From the NCBI GenBank assembly GCA_003402345.1, contig QFXH01000001.1, positions 310,001 through 374,000 of the forward strand: a stretch of DNA of 64,000 nt, given 5' to 3'. Of this stretch, positions 1 to 9,229 are shown in pieces. Numbering within the stretch: position 1 is the first letter of the stretch; each line of letters begins with the position of its first letter. The notes beneath the pieces are model-generated. The model did not search any database. It was given only the letters and a program-made list of their open reading frames with translations, and had not been told where the DNA came from. The stretch is from Candidatus Nitrotoga sp. MKT. GTDB lineage: Bacteria; Pseudomonadota; Gammaproteobacteria; Burkholderiales; Gallionellaceae. Both the position numbers and the translations under genes were made by a program.

Positions 1-621
1 CTGGCTGCCGCAGAGTTGGCGCAACAGCAAATCGATGCTGCCCATCTTCATCTGGAACAGGCACTGGAAGCTAACCCTCAGTCAGTGCGCGCTACGATGA
101 TGTTAGGCGACATGGAAAATTCGGCGCAGCATTTTTCAAACGCCATTGAAATCTGGCAGCGTATCGAACAACAGAACCAGCAGTATCTACCCTTGGTGGC
201 TGAACGTCTGCTACAGGCATATCGTCAAACTGGACGTGTAGATGCAGGAATTAACAAATTACAGACCTATCTAAGTAAACATCCCTCATTGGATTTGATG
301 AACGTGCTATTTGATGCCATCCTGCAACGTGATGGGGCTGAAGCGGCATATAGGCTAGTTCGTGATGAATTGCGGCGCAATCCTATACTGCTTGGCCTAG
401 ATAAGCTGCTTGAAGCACGTTTGCTGGATGTATCAAACGAACACCGTGCTGATGTGGAGATGGTGAAAAATTTAGTGCACCAACGTACGCGAATGCTGGC
501 AATGTACCGGTGTGCTAATTGTGGTTTTAAGGCACGCCAGTTTTATTGGCATTGCCCGGCATGTCATGGCTGGGAAACCTATTCGCCACGCAGAAACGAA
601 GAAAATGGATTAAACATATGA
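1..621 (+). CDS. lapB: LapB (YciM) lipopolysaccharide assembly protein, C-terminal part
   Basis: The frame is open from base 1, so the gene begins before the window; about 206 C-terminal residues are visible. They show helical TPR-like repeats followed, in the last 40 residues, by a rubredoxin-like zinc ribbon with two cysteine pairs (CANC and CPAC). TPRs plus a C-terminal zinc ribbon is the signature of LapB/YciM, an inner-membrane-anchored cytoplasmic protein that tunes LPS synthesis through FtsH-mediated turnover of LpxC. The N-terminal membrane anchor is outside the window. The stop overlaps the pyrF start by an ATGA, a coupling also seen in the enterobacterial lapB-pyrF order. An envelope-glycan cluster follows directly. 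Confidence 0.9.
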   Translation: MAAAELAQQQIDAAHLHLEQALEANPQSVRATMMLGDMENSAQHFSNAIEIWQRIEQQNQQYLPLVAERLLQAYRQTGRVDAGINKLQTYLSKHPSLDLMNVLFDAILQRDGAEAAYRLVRDELRRNPILLGLDKLLEARLLDVSNEHRADVEMVKNLVHQRTRMLAMYRCANCGFKARQFYWHCPACHGWETYSPRRNEENGLNI

Positions 622-1319
622 GCGATCCCAAGATAATTATCGCACTTGATTACGCTGATACGCAGCCTGCACTGGAATTGGTGGCACGGCTGGAGCCCGC
701 AATGTGCCGTCTCAAGGTGGGACTGGAATTATTTACCACGGCAAAGTTTCAATTGATCGAACAACTAATGCAGCGTGGTTTTGAAATATTCCTTGATCTT
801 AAATTTCATGACATTCCTAATACAGCCGCACAAGCATGTAAAGCTGCCGCTGAATTAGGCGTGTGGATGGTCAACGTACATGCGCTAGGTGGACGCAAGA
901 TGATGGAAGCGGCGCGCGAAGCAATGAGCTTGTATACCCAACCACCTAAACTGATTGCCGTGACAGTGCTTACCAGTATGGCACAGGAAGATTTAGCCGA
1001 TCTGGGGATTGTAACGACTCCTGCCGAGACGGCGCTGCGTTTAGCTAAGCTTGCGCGCGATAGCGGGTTGGACGGTGTGGTATGTTCTGCACGGGAGGCT
1101 GCTTTGCTACGCCAGCACTGTGGAAGTGAATTCTGCTTAGTTACGCCGGGTATTCGCCTGGCCGATGCTGTTGCCGATGATCAATCACGCGTTATGACAC
1201 CGTGTGCCGCATTGGGTCAAGGCGCGGACTATCTGGTAATTGGCCGTCCCATCACCCGTGCCGCCGATCCGTTGCAGGTACTACAGGGTATTATTAAACA
1301 AATCGGCGAAGAGGCATGA
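618..1319 (+). CDS. pyrF: Orotidine 5'-phosphate decarboxylase
   Basis: A 233-residue TIM-barrel protein that decarboxylates OMP to UMP, the last step of de novo pyrimidine synthesis. The active-site signature [10 protein letters not shown] is intact, as is the phosphate-binding end ([13 protein letters not shown]). The frame is open further upstream, but the ATG at 618 is chosen because it overlaps the lapB stop (ATGA) and yields the normal N-terminus [12 protein letters not shown]. Length is normal for the bacterial type I enzyme. Expression is probably translationally coupled to lapB. Confidence 0.96.
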   Translation: MSDPKIIIALDYADTQPALELVARLEPAMCRLKVGLELFTTAKFQLIEQLMQRGFEIFLDLKFHDIPNTAAQACKAAAELGVWMVNVHALGGRKMMEAAREAMSLYTQPPKLIAVTVLTSMAQEDLADLGIVTTPAETALRLAKLARDSGLDGVVCSAREAALLRQHCGSEFCLVTPGIRLADAVADDQSRVMTPCAALGQGADYLVIGRPITRAADPLQVLQGIIKQIGEEA

Positions 1320-1414
1320 ACCCCTCTTTACCGTTATTTGATCGTGCGCCCATATTGACCGACGATATATTGCTCGATCATCGGCCATATCTGGTTGGAA
1401 ACACTGTTGTTTGA
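1316..1414 (+). CDS. Tiny ORF coupled to pyrF, unknown
   Basis: A 32-codon frame opening with [12 protein letters not shown] whose ATG overlaps the pyrF stop (ATGA) and which ends at TGA 1412-1414. The sequence is hydrophilic, with no signal peptide or motif I recognise. It could be a real small protein, a leader, or the preserved start of a deleted glycan-cluster gene. Two similar small frames sit in the gaps before the downstream glycosyltransferases. Confidence 0.25.
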   Translation: MNPSLPLFDRAPILTDDILLDHRPYLVGNTVV

Positions 1415-1472
1415 GTAGCCTTAATCATGGCTTTATTACATTTGAAATTTAAATCTAAATAACCATGCAATT

Positions 1473-2672
1473 ATGAACCCTGCATTCCGGCGCGATTTAT
1501 TGCCCCAAACAATTCTATCTCTTTTGCCGCTGACGTTGTTTTTTCCAGTTGGTATAATATACACTGGCATCTTTCTGTTTCTATTTAGTTTATTGTACTC
1601 TGGAGATTATCGGTCGAAATGGTTGACCGTTAAAGAGAGTCCACTTTTTTGGCCTATTCTGGGTTTATCTGCAATAACATGCTGTGCCGCAATTTTATTG
1701 GAGCGGCCTCAAAATTCCTTCTGGTCAGGTTTTTTCCATTATCAAATTTATATTGTTTTGTTATTTTTTATTAGTGTCGGATCAGGAGATTGGCAAAAAC
1801 GGGCAGTCACAGCATTTTTTGTTGGGGCCCTCTATGCAGCAACGCTGTATTACCTCAATCTATTGCAGGTACTTCCAAACATAGAAATATTTGCGAATTA
1901 TCTGGTTTATCGGGGAAACAAGTCTATTTTGCTTGGTATTTTGCTGGCAATCGCTGCTGGATGGATGTTGTACGAAATGGCATCACTTACTGATCGCCGG
2001 TGGCTTTGGTTGAGGATTTCAGCATTTTTATATGTTGTAATCGCGTTGTTATTTCTTGCCAAGTCGCGCACTGCCAGTCTGATTTTTGTCTTGTTGTGTT
2101 TATTATTTTTTTTGAAATATCTCACAATGTCTTGGCGTAGCGTGCTCTGGATACTTGGATTCGTATTGTTGCTTACGGTTATCTGGCTATCTGCATCGAA
2201 TTTGCGTTTGCGCACCATCGGTACGATAGATGATATTAATGCCTTTTCACAAGGCCAACAAATAAGTGATGATGGCATTCGATTAGAAATGTATAGCGTT
2301 ACCTCCAAAATTATTGCTGAAAAACCATGGACGGGCCACGGAATAGCGACTTGGCCATCGCAGTATCAAAAACATGCCAAAGGTTTGCCCAGTGAAGGGA
2401 CACGTACCCCGCACAATGATTACCTGTTTTACGCTGCCGAAATTGGATTAATCGGATTGGCTGCCTTGCTATGGATATGGCTGACCCAATTGACCGTTGC
2501 ATGGAAAATTGGTGGCGCCCCTGGTATGTGGCTAGGTATGTTGGGGATAGCCATCATGGTTGGTGGCATGTTTAATGCTATCTTACGGGATGCTGTATTC
2601 GGCATGCCATTTATGGTTTTACTTGCCATTCCGCTGGCTGGTGTAACGCGTAATCACGTCCGAGCAGTATGA
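1473..2672 (+). CDS. O-antigen ligase/polymerase family membrane protein (Wzy_C)
   Basis: A 399-residue polytopic inner-membrane protein with about ten hydrophobic segments. Between segments, around residues 270-320, lies a large periplasmic loop with GHGIATWPSQY followed by a PHNDYLFYAAEIG motif. This matches the Wzy_C (PF04932) loop, whose histidine and arginines handle undecaprenyl-linked glycan. Members are WaaL O-antigen ligases or Wzy polymerases, and sequence alone does not separate them. The next gene starts inside the stop codon (ATGA at 2669-2672), and glycosyltransferases follow, so the locus builds LPS outer core, O-antigen or a related surface glycan. The DNA is AT-richer than the flanking housekeeping genes, as is common for O-antigen genes. 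Confidence 0.85.
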   Translation: MNPAFRRDLLPQTILSLLPLTLFFPVGIIYTGIFLFLFSLLYSGDYRSKWLTVKESPLFWPILGLSAITCCAAILLERPQNSFWSGFFHYQIYIVLLFFISVGSGDWQKRAVTAFFVGALYAATLYYLNLLQVLPNIEIFANYLVYRGNKSILLGILLAIAAGWMLYEMASLTDRRWLWLRISAFLYVVIALLFLAKSRTASLIFVLLCLLFFLKYLTMSWRSVLWILGFVLLLTVIWLSASNLRLRTIGTIDDINAFSQGQQISDDGIRLEMYSVTSKIIAEKPWTGHGIATWPSQYQKHAKGLPSEGTRTPHNDYLFYAAEIGLIGLAALLWIWLTQLTVAWKIGGAPGMWLGMLGIAIMVGGMFNAILRDAVFGMPFMVLLAIPLAGVTRNHVRAV

Positions 2673-3442
2673 CGCAAGAAACTGAAAAGTCAGTAACTAG
2701 GCCCCATGTCGGTACTGACGAGCGTGTCATTTTGTGTATGAAATGGGGCGTTAAGTACGGCCCGGAATACGTCAACAGACTATATGCGATGGTGACACGG
2801 CATCTGCGTGGGCCATTTCGTTTCGTCTGCTTAACTGACCGAAGCGAAGGTGTGCGCGCCGAAGTACAGTGCTTACCCATTCCTGATTTGGCTTTACCAG
2901 AAGGCATTCCTGAGCGCGGTTGGAAAAAACTGACTACCTTTGAGGCCAACCTACACGGATTACACGGCACCGCGCTGTTTCTCGATCTTGATGTAGTAAT
3001 CGTCGATGACATTGACTGCTTTTTCGAGCAACCGGGCGAGTTTCTGATCATCCACGATTGGAAGCGGCCTTGGCGCGTTACCGGCAATTCTTCAGTTTAC
3101 CGCTTTCGCCTTGGCGCGCATGCTGATTTATTAGCCGAATTTCGGGCCAAACAGGCTGATGTCCGGCGTAACTTCCGGCACGAGCAGGCATTTCTCTCTG
3201 ATTGGTTACATCGCCAGGGTAAAATGAGCTACTGGCCTGAGGCTTGGTGCCGTAGTTTCAAATATCACTGCATTCCCCGTTGGCCTTACAACTATTGGTC
3301 TGCCCCAATTATTCCAAAGAGTGCGCGCATCCTGATTTTTCATGGTGAAGTCAACCCACCCGATGCGCTGGTTGGACGGCGTAACCGAAGGTTCCGATAC
3401 GTGCAGGCCGCACCCTGGATAGCTAAGCATTGGACTGAATGA
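2669..3442 (+). CDS. Glycosyltransferase with DxD motif, LPS/surface-glycan type
   Basis: 257 residues, cytoplasmic. A GT-A-like core is suggested by the N-terminal FVCLTDRSEGV strand and by LFLDLDVVIVDD (about residues 104-115), which supplies the DxD motif that binds a metal and nucleotide sugar. A C-terminal FHGEVNPPDAL segment supplies a conserved His often found in GT8-like enzymes. The donor and acceptor cannot be told. It overlaps the stop of the O-antigen ligase-like gene by 4 nt, so the two are translated together. The next glycosyltransferase begins 78 nt downstream. Confidence 0.8.
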   Translation: MTQETEKSVTRPHVGTDERVILCMKWGVKYGPEYVNRLYAMVTRHLRGPFRFVCLTDRSEGVRAEVQCLPIPDLALPEGIPERGWKKLTTFEANLHGLHGTALFLDLDVVIVDDIDCFFEQPGEFLIIHDWKRPWRVTGNSSVYRFRLGAHADLLAEFRAKQADVRRNFRHEQAFLSDWLHRQGKMSYWPEAWCRSFKYHCIPRWPYNYWSAPIIPKSARILIFHGEVNPPDALVGRRNRRFRYVQAAPWIAKHWTE

Positions 3443-3449
3443 AATCCCT

Positions 3450-3524
3450 ATGAAGAAACGTATATGCATTTTCTTTGGCTTGCGAAACTGCGTCCATCAC
3501 GCTAATCGAATGGCGTTGATATGA
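3450..3524 (+). CDS. Tiny ORF in the gap before the GT2 gene, unknown
   Basis: A 24-codon frame starting MKKRICIFFGL and ending in an ATGA overlap with the next glycosyltransferase start at 3521. The first residues resemble the opening beta strand of a glycosyltransferase, so this may be a deletion remnant, or a leader that couples translation. A comparable 10-codon frame with a GTG start occupies 4433-4465 before the GT10 gene and also ends in an ATGA overlap. Confidence 0.25.
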   Translation: MKKRICIFFGLRNCVHHANRMALI

Positions 3525-4429
3525 GCAACCCGAGTGCAACACAACCCAGCATCGTGCGTACCGAAGTAATCGTTTCAACTTACAACAATCCAATGGCACT
3601 GAACTATGTGCTGCTAGCACTGGCCGGCCAGCGCAACGCTGACTTCAGCGTGTGTGTAGCGGACGATGGATCCGGCGAACCGACGCACGCGCTACTTGAA
3701 AGTTGGAGTCGCCGTCTCAGCCCGATTCCGCTGCGCCATATTTGGCAGCCAGATGACGGTTTTCGTAAAAACACTATCTTGAACAAAGCAATCAACTCGT
3801 CACAAGCGGATTACCTCATCTTCATCGATGGCGATTGTGTCGCCCGCCCTGACTTTATTGCCCGTCACATTGCGCGCCGCACCGAGGGTGTTTTTCTTTC
3901 CGGTGGAATGATTCGTCTGCCAGACAGATCGACTTTAGCACTATCAGAGCAAGTTATTGCCAGTGGCGAGATTTTCCGGCTGAACTGGATCGTCGCACAG
4001 ATAGGACTGCGAAAGCTCAGCGTGCTGCTCAAGGCAGCAGTATTGCCGATGGCTTTAGCGAACAAGCTTGAGTGGCTCACGCCAGTCAAGCGCACTTGGA
4101 ACGGCGCTAATAGTTCGGCTTGGCGTCGCGACTTGATTGCAGTTAACGGCTTCGATGAATCATTAAAATACGGCGCCGAAGATGTGGAGATGGGTGTGCG
4201 CCTGAATAACCACGGTGTTGTCGGGCAACATATTCGCTACAGTACTTGTCTGCTGCATATTGAACATTTACGTGGCTATGCCGACGCTAATATCGTGCGG
4301 CGTAATAAAGCATATGTACGTGAAGTAAGGAAGAGTGGCATCAACTGGACCGCTAATGGCATTGTCAAGCTTGCCGCACGTCCAGCAGCAGAAATTGAAT
4401 ATGACCAATTACTTTCTTCTGGGAGATAA
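3521..4429 (+). CDS. Glycosyltransferase family 2 protein
   Basis: 302 residues. The GT2 GT-A fold is clear: TEVIVSTYNNP opens the nucleotide-binding strand, VADDGS follows, IFIDGDCVARPDFI carries the DxD, and GAEDVEMGVRL gives the catalytic-base ED motif seen in polysaccharide synthases with a galactosyltransferase-like C-terminal part. A moderately hydrophobic stretch near residues 165-185 may contact the membrane. It probably adds a sugar to a lipid-linked or LPS-core acceptor in the cytoplasm. It sits in the same direction as its glycan-cluster neighbours, 32 nt before the fucosyltransferase-like gene. Confidence 0.88.
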   Translation: MSNPSATQPSIVRTEVIVSTYNNPMALNYVLLALAGQRNADFSVCVADDGSGEPTHALLESWSRRLSPIPLRHIWQPDDGFRKNTILNKAINSSQADYLIFIDGDCVARPDFIARHIARRTEGVFLSGGMIRLPDRSTLALSEQVIASGEIFRLNWIVAQIGLRKLSVLLKAAVLPMALANKLEWLTPVKRTWNGANSSAWRRDLIAVNGFDESLKYGAEDVEMGVRLNNHGVVGQHIRYSTCLLHIEHLRGYADANIVRRNKAYVREVRKSGINWTANGIVKLAARPAAEIEYDQLLSSGR

Positions 4430-4461
4430 GCTGTGCGTATCACTACAGAAATTAACAGCGC

Positions 4462-5475
4462 ATGAAGCACGCATCAATTGTAGTTGGCAGGCATAAGCGG
4501 AACGATATTTTTAAGCCTGGCGCTGGTCCTAATGGAGGCGAGTTTCATTTACCGTACCGTTTATTGCGTGAACTGTTTCTGGAAGCCGGGATCGAGCTTT
4601 CAACCGCCGATATGAACATGGGCCGTGAAGTAATATTTGAACTGCATATCAACGCGCGGCGTCGCTTGCCAAAATGTCCGGCCTACGCATATCTATATGA
4701 AGACCCGATTATTCGGCCACTCAACAGCGAGATGACGCAGTTACGTCGTTACCGTAAGGTATTTACATCGAATGAAACTTTAATCGATGGCAAACAAATC
4801 TTGTGCTTGGATTACCCCAACGATTTAAGTTTGCGGCCAGTGCCGAGTTTTATCGAGCGTGATTTGTTTTGCGTGATGATTGCATCAAACAAAGCGCTAC
4901 TACATCCCCATCCCCGTAGCTTGCATGATAATCGCATTGAAATTATTCGCTTTTTTGAAGCACAAGCTCCTGAGCTGTTTACGCTATATGGCAAGGGTTG
5001 GGACATCCCAGCGGTGCGCCCCGGCCGCACAGGACGTCTTATTAAGCGTATGAATGAATGGCGTGCCCGCATTGCCCCCAGCCGACCATTCCCGAGTTAT
5101 CGCGGGACAGTGTATACAAAATCAGAAGTTTTGGATCGCGCCAAATTCTCAATCTGTTACGAGAATTCACGTGGCAGCCCAGGCTATTTGACCGAGAAAA
5201 TTTTTGATTGCTTTACCAGCGGCTGCATACCGATTTATATCGGTAGCACGCGCAAAACAACGCTCATTCCAGAGGATTGTTACATCGATGGCGATCGTTT
5301 TAATAGCTCTGCGGAGATGTTGAAATTTTTACAATCAATCGATGCTGTCAGCCACGCGCGCTATCAAGCGGCAATCCAGCGCTTTCTGGCCGGACCAAAC
5401 AGTGTGCGTTTTACCAACGCGTATTTTTGCCAATCGCTAGTGAACGTTGTAGTGGCTGATTTAATGGCGGTATGA
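4462..5475 (+). CDS. Glycosyltransferase family 10 (fucosyltransferase-like)
   Basis: 337 residues. The C-terminal half holds the GT10 hallmark: FSICYENSRGSPGYLTEKIFD followed by CFTSGCIPIYIGS (about residues 228-265), the GDP-fucose-binding alpha-1,3/4-fucosyltransferase motif. The N-terminal half is divergent, as expected for the acceptor-binding domain. It predicts fucose, or a related 6-deoxyhexose, on the LPS or surface glycan. No GDP-fucose synthesis genes (gmd, fcl) are in the window, so the donor must come from elsewhere. This is the last gene of the glycan cluster. Confidence 0.85.
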   Translation: MKHASIVVGRHKRNDIFKPGAGPNGGEFHLPYRLLRELFLEAGIELSTADMNMGREVIFELHINARRRLPKCPAYAYLYEDPIIRPLNSEMTQLRRYRKVFTSNETLIDGKQILCLDYPNDLSLRPVPSFIERDLFCVMIASNKALLHPHPRSLHDNRIEIIRFFEAQAPELFTLYGKGWDIPAVRPGRTGRLIKRMNEWRARIAPSRPFPSYRGTVYTKSEVLDRAKFSICYENSRGSPGYLTEKIFDCFTSGCIPIYIGSTRKTTLIPEDCYIDGDRFNSSAEMLKFLQSIDAVSHARYQAAIQRFLAGPNSVRFTNAYFCQSLVNVVVADLMAV

Positions 5476-5599
5476 ATGCGAATTTCGCCGATAGACTGCA
5501 CGTTTATTAAGCGCTTGTAGTTTAGGTTACATAGAAAAACTTAGATTATTTTGGATACTTATCATCCAGGATATACGAAATCTCAGAGAGGAATGCATA

Positions 5600-6862
5600 A
5601 TGAAAAAAAACTTCTGTTTTGCTTTTGTAGTATGTTTATTTCCTTTCTATTCACAAGCTACCACCGTGCCTTTAGATCCCTATCTGGTGGTGTCTAATAC
5701 CCTCCCGCTAGATGTTAGTTATAAGTATTTTCCACCCTCTACGGCAGCAGATTACCCGGGATTTCGTAATAGGATAGGAAAGTTGCGCACAGCTGCAACT
5801 GGTTCAAACCCCACATTTTTTTTAAACCTTCTAGACAATGATGCAATAATCTCCAGATTCAGCAATGGTGGCAGTATTCCACTTGGAATTGCCATAACAC
5901 GTGACTATTTAGAACCTAGACATGATTCGTATTTCGCTGTTTCTTTACGAGATGGATTTCCTCCTACTTTCCAAAATGAAATTTGGGTAGACAAATGTGA
6001 TGTTCCATATATACCTTTAGGAAAGGTGGATAGTTTAGAGTTTCCCATTGAAATTACATTGACTTCTTTCTATGGTTGTATTGCAGGCTTGCCACCACCA
6101 CACCATGTACCTAACTTTGTGGCATCCTACAGCGCTCCATCAATTATGACTATCGCTGACGGAAATCAGATTGAAAGTGTAAAAATTTCGGTTACTGCAG
6201 ATAGCTTGCCTTGGGCAGAATTTCATTTCGGATACCGAATCGGACTTATCAAAATAGCAGAAGCACCTAAAACTATCCCTATTTTTTCAGTTACGGAGCT
6301 GAACGTTTTAACTCTACCGCCACCAGCCATTGAAGGAAGTGTTGTTGAATACAACAACATCATAGACTTCCCTTCGGCACCGGGCGGACATTTTTTTTAC
6401 ACCAGCGATGCAGCCGAGCAAAGCTATATCGATAGTGGACAGGCTGGCCATTTTCAACGCACAGGACGTAGTTTTAATACAGGTGGATATGTTCCGGTAT
6501 GCCGATTTTATGGTAGCCAAACGTCAGGACCCAACTCGCATTTTTTTAGTGCCGATCAAAATGAATGCACTGGTCTGAAAGCGTTGCAAAAATCACCCGT
6601 TCCCACCGATGTACCGCAATGGAACAGCGAAGGCAATGGCTTTTATGCAGTGGCTATTGTAGTCGACGCTAACGGCAATCGTACCTGCTTGAAAGGAACT
6701 GTGCCGGTATACAGAGCTTATAACAATGCTTATGCCCAAACGGGAAAACGCAACGCCTGGGATTCTAATCATCGTTTTTCGACCAGCCATGCCGAGATCG
6801 ATCAGATGGTTATCAACTATGGCTGGAGTGACGAAGGCATTGCGTTTTGCACACCCGGTTGA
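5600..6862 (+). CDS. Secreted protein with C-terminal DUF5648-like repeats
   Basis: 420 residues with a clear Sec signal peptide (Met-Lys-Lys, hydrophobic core, cut after SQATT). The N-terminal about 240 residues match no family I recognise. The C-terminal about 170 residues contain two aromatic repeats of the kind FFYTSDAAEQ / VPVCRFYG and VPVYRAYN / HRFSTSHAEID, resembling the DUF5648 repeat found in secreted or surface proteins. Four cysteines lie in the repeat region and could form disulfides. An AGAGAGG-like RBS precedes the ATG. It is monocistronic, 124 nt after the glycan cluster. Function unknown; cell-surface adhesion or glycan binding is only a guess. Confidence 0.75.
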   Translation: MKKNFCFAFVVCLFPFYSQATTVPLDPYLVVSNTLPLDVSYKYFPPSTAADYPGFRNRIGKLRTAATGSNPTFFLNLLDNDAIISRFSNGGSIPLGIAITRDYLEPRHDSYFAVSLRDGFPPTFQNEIWVDKCDVPYIPLGKVDSLEFPIEITLTSFYGCIAGLPPPHHVPNFVASYSAPSIMTIADGNQIESVKISVTADSLPWAEFHFGYRIGLIKIAEAPKTIPIFSVTELNVLTLPPPAIEGSVVEYNNIIDFPSAPGGHFFYTSDAAEQSYIDSGQAGHFQRTGRSFNTGGYVPVCRFYGSQTSGPNSHFFSADQNECTGLKALQKSPVPTDVPQWNSEGNGFYAVAIVVDANGNRTCLKGTVPVYRAYNNAYAQTGKRNAWDSNHRFSTSHAEIDQMVINYGWSDEGIAFCTPG

Positions 6863-6954
6863 ATCATTGAATTTCGTGCGTTGGTGAGGGTTTTGTCACA
6901 TTAAACCTGCTTCGGGTAGTGTGGCCACCCGTATATACGCGCGGTACTATGAAA

Positions 6955-7007
6955 CGTTCACCTGAAGCTTGTCGAAGGGTGTGGTTCTACAAGCTCACCA
7001 CGACGGG
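6955..7007. repeat. Short palindromic intergenic repeat, copy 1
   Basis: Two arms containing the core AAGCTTGTCGAA and, in reverse, TTCTACAAGCTCACC. The same core (GAGCTTGTCGAA / TTCGACAAGCTC) recurs at 53773-53842. The arms can form an imperfect hairpin in the gap between the DUF5648-like gene and the convergent DUF455 gene. It resembles the small dispersed palindromes common between genes in many proteobacteria. Confidence 0.55.
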
Positions 7008-7077
7008 TATGCCGCCACGAACGGTATATCACCATGAGTGGGGTTTAGATGCTTTATGTTCAAAAATCGAATCGCCA

Positions 7078-7893
7078 TCATTTAACAACCATCAAAGCCA
7101 TCAGCTCGCTTTCACTAAATCCCGCCGCCCGTCGTGCTTCAATATTAAAAGGCCCGCGCAGCGTCGGTGCCTTATAAATTTCTGCAAGTGAAGCGTAGGT
7201 CGCAACAGGTTCAAGGCCTCGTGTCTCGCAAATCCAGTTAAACCAGCGATTGCCAATCAATACGTGGCCAATCTCATCCGCAAGAATGATGTCGATAATT
7301 TCAGCTGCCGCAATATCGCCCGCTTGCGCAAGCTTAGCCCGCAGAGGCGGTGAGGCATCCAGGCCGCGCGCTTCCATAGTGCGCGGAACCAGTGCCATGC
7401 GGGCGAGGATATCATCCGTTGTTTTTTCGACCATATCCCAAAGTCCGTTATGCGCTGCAAAGTCGCCGTAGGCATAACCTTTCGTAACCAGATGGGCAGA
7501 AAGCAGAGAGAAATGTTGAGCTTCCTCGGCTGCGACCTTTAGCCAATCAATATAATATTCGCGCGGCATTTCCGGAAAACGCCAGATAGCATCCAAGGCC
7601 AGATTGATAGCATTAAATTCGATATGTGTCAGCGCATGAATCAGCGCAGCGCGGCCTTCTTCAGTGCGCATAGACCTGCGTGGCACAGACAGGTGTGAAA
7701 CCAGCTCTGGAAGCAGAGGACGACCGGGGATGGTTTGCAACGTTGCCAGGGAAGCATTGACCTCCAAGCCAATTTCGCCTTTCTTCCATGCTTGAGCCAA
7801 GACGATTACGCCAGCGGATTTCAGAACAGGATCCGGCTCTGCCAGCCAATGAAGCGCTGCCAAGCGAAGTTCTTTAGGAACATCAAGAAGCAT
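7078..7893 (-). CDS. DUF455 family ferritin-like protein
   Basis: 271 residues, no signal peptide. Metal-ligand motifs of the ferritin-like DUF455 family (PF04305) are present: THIEFNAINLALD, AAEEAQHFSLLSAHL and LADEIGHVLIGNRWF give paired Glu/His ligands for a di-iron centre in a four-helix bundle. The substrate is unknown; related ferritin-like oxygenases include the tRNA hydroxylase MiaE. The gene starts 3 nt after the rlmD stop, so the two are co-transcribed. It is convergent with the DUF5648-like gene. Confidence 0.85.
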   Translation of the reverse strand: MLLDVPKELRLAALHWLAEPDPVLKSAGVIVLAQAWKKGEIGLEVNASLATLQTIPGRPLLPELVSHLSVPRRSMRTEEGRAALIHALTHIEFNAINLALDAIWRFPEMPREYYIDWLKVAAEEAQHFSLLSAHLVTKGYAYGDFAAHNGLWDMVEKTTDDILARMALVPRTMEARGLDASPPLRAKLAQAGDIAAAEIIDIILADEIGHVLIGNRWFNWICETRGLEPVATYASLAEIYKAPTLRGPFNIEARRAAGFSESELMALMVVK

Positions 7894-7896
7894 ATG

Positions 7897-9228
7897 CTAT
7901 GCCTGCGTCTTTTCAAACAACGCGATGGACTCAACATGGGAGGTGTGCGGAAACATGTTCATCACGCCTGCGGCTTTTAGGTCATAACCCTTCTGATGCA
8001 CTAATATCTCGGCATCACGCGCCAGCGTTGCGGGGTTACATGAGACATACACGATGCGAACCGGCGCCGCCGCATCAGTACCCAGCGCCTTGACCAGTTC
8101 AAACGCGCCGTCACGTGGCGGGTCAATGAGCATTTTGTCGAAATGACCTAACTGCACCAATGCCGCTTCGTCTACCTCAAACAAATTCATCGCGCTAAAT
8201 TGGGTGTTGTTCTCCAAGCCGTTAAACGCGGCATTCTGCACGGCACGCTGCACCAGCGCCGCGCTGCCTTCGATGCCCACTACTTGAGCACCGCTGCGCG
8301 CTATGGGCAGTGTGAAGTTGCCCAGTCCGCAGAATAGATCAGCGATACGTTCATTCGGTTGAGGATTGAGTAAACGCATGGCACGACTTACCATAACGCG
8401 ATTCATATCCGCATTGACTTGGGTAAACTCAGTCGGCGCAAACGGCATGGTAATCCCGAACTCTGGCAGGCTGTATGTCAGCTGCGGTGCATCCAGCGGA
8501 TAAAACGGTACTGCCGTCTCCGGCCCTTTTGTTTGCAGCCAAAACTGTACCGCATGGGTATCGGCAAACTGTTTGATTGCTTCTTCGTCAGCCAGTGAAA
8601 GCGCCTGTAAAATGCGCAGCACCAACACATCCACATGTTCGCCGACTGCCACTTCGATTTGCGGCAATATATCGCGAGTGGTAAAGCTTTCATTCAACTG
8701 CCCCAACAGCGGCAATAACTTGGCAATTTTAGGTGTCAGGATTTCACAATGCTGCATGTCCGCCACATAGCCGCCACGCTTTTCGCGAAAGCCTACCAGC
8801 GTCTTGCCCTTCTTCAATACATGGCGCACTGAAAGCCGCGCCCGCTGTCGGTAGCCCCACGACTGCCCGTAGATCGGCAGCAAAATAGTCTGGGCCTTAA
8901 CCTTTCCGATGTGCCAAAGGTTATCTTCCAGAATGCGCTGCTTGGCGGCAACCTGTGCACGTGCATCCATATGCTGCATGGAACACCCTCCGCACACGCC
9001 GAAATGCTTGCATTTTGGCTGGACGCGCATAAAAGTTGGCTTAATAATTTGACCGAGCTGCGCGACCTCGAAACTGGATTTTTTACGATATGACGAATAG
9101 GTGACGCGCTCACCCGTTAGCGCACCTTCGATAAAAATTACTTTACCATCCGCATGCGCAATACCGCGCCCTTCGTAGTCAAGCGATTCAACAACAACGC
9201 TGTTTGCGTGTACGGATTTATTAGTCAT
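7897..9228 (-). CDS. rlmD: 23S rRNA (uracil-1939-C5)-methyltransferase RlmD
   Basis: 443 residues from the ATG at 9228, preceded by GGAGTGAG. The frame is open further upstream, but that part lies inside the VanZ-like gene. An N-terminal TRAM domain (about 1-60) is followed by an iron-sulfur cysteine set ([11 protein letters not shown] and HCEIL), then the SAM-binding [14 protein letters not shown]. The catalytic [10 protein letters not shown] loop near the C-terminus holds the nucleophilic cysteine. This is the standard RlmD/RumA layout. It is co-directional with DUF455 and the VanZ-like gene, with gaps of a few bases. Confidence 0.93.
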   Translation of the reverse strand: MTNKSVHANSVVVESLDYEGRGIAHADGKVIFIEGALTGERVTYSSYRKKSSFEVAQLGQIIKPTFMRVQPKCKHFGVCGGCSMQHMDARAQVAAKQRILEDNLWHIGKVKAQTILLPIYGQSWGYRQRARLSVRHVLKKGKTLVGFREKRGGYVADMQHCEILTPKIAKLLPLLGQLNESFTTRDILPQIEVAVGEHVDVLVLRILQALSLADEEAIKQFADTHAVQFWLQTKGPETAVPFYPLDAPQLTYSLPEFGITMPFAPTEFTQVNADMNRVMVSRAMRLLNPQPNERIADLFCGLGNFTLPIARSGAQVVGIEGSAALVQRAVQNAAFNGLENNTQFSAMNLFEVDEAALVQLGHFDKMLIDPPRDGAFELVKALGTDAAAPVRIVYVSCNPATLARDAEILVHQKGYDLKAAGVMNMFPHTSHVESIALFEKTQA

Positions 9229-9229
9229 C

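Noticed and set aside
6919-7191. 90-codon plus-strand frame after the DUF5648-like gene
   Set aside because: It runs through the palindromic repeat and into the antisense of the DUF455 gene, with no RBS and no protein-like features.
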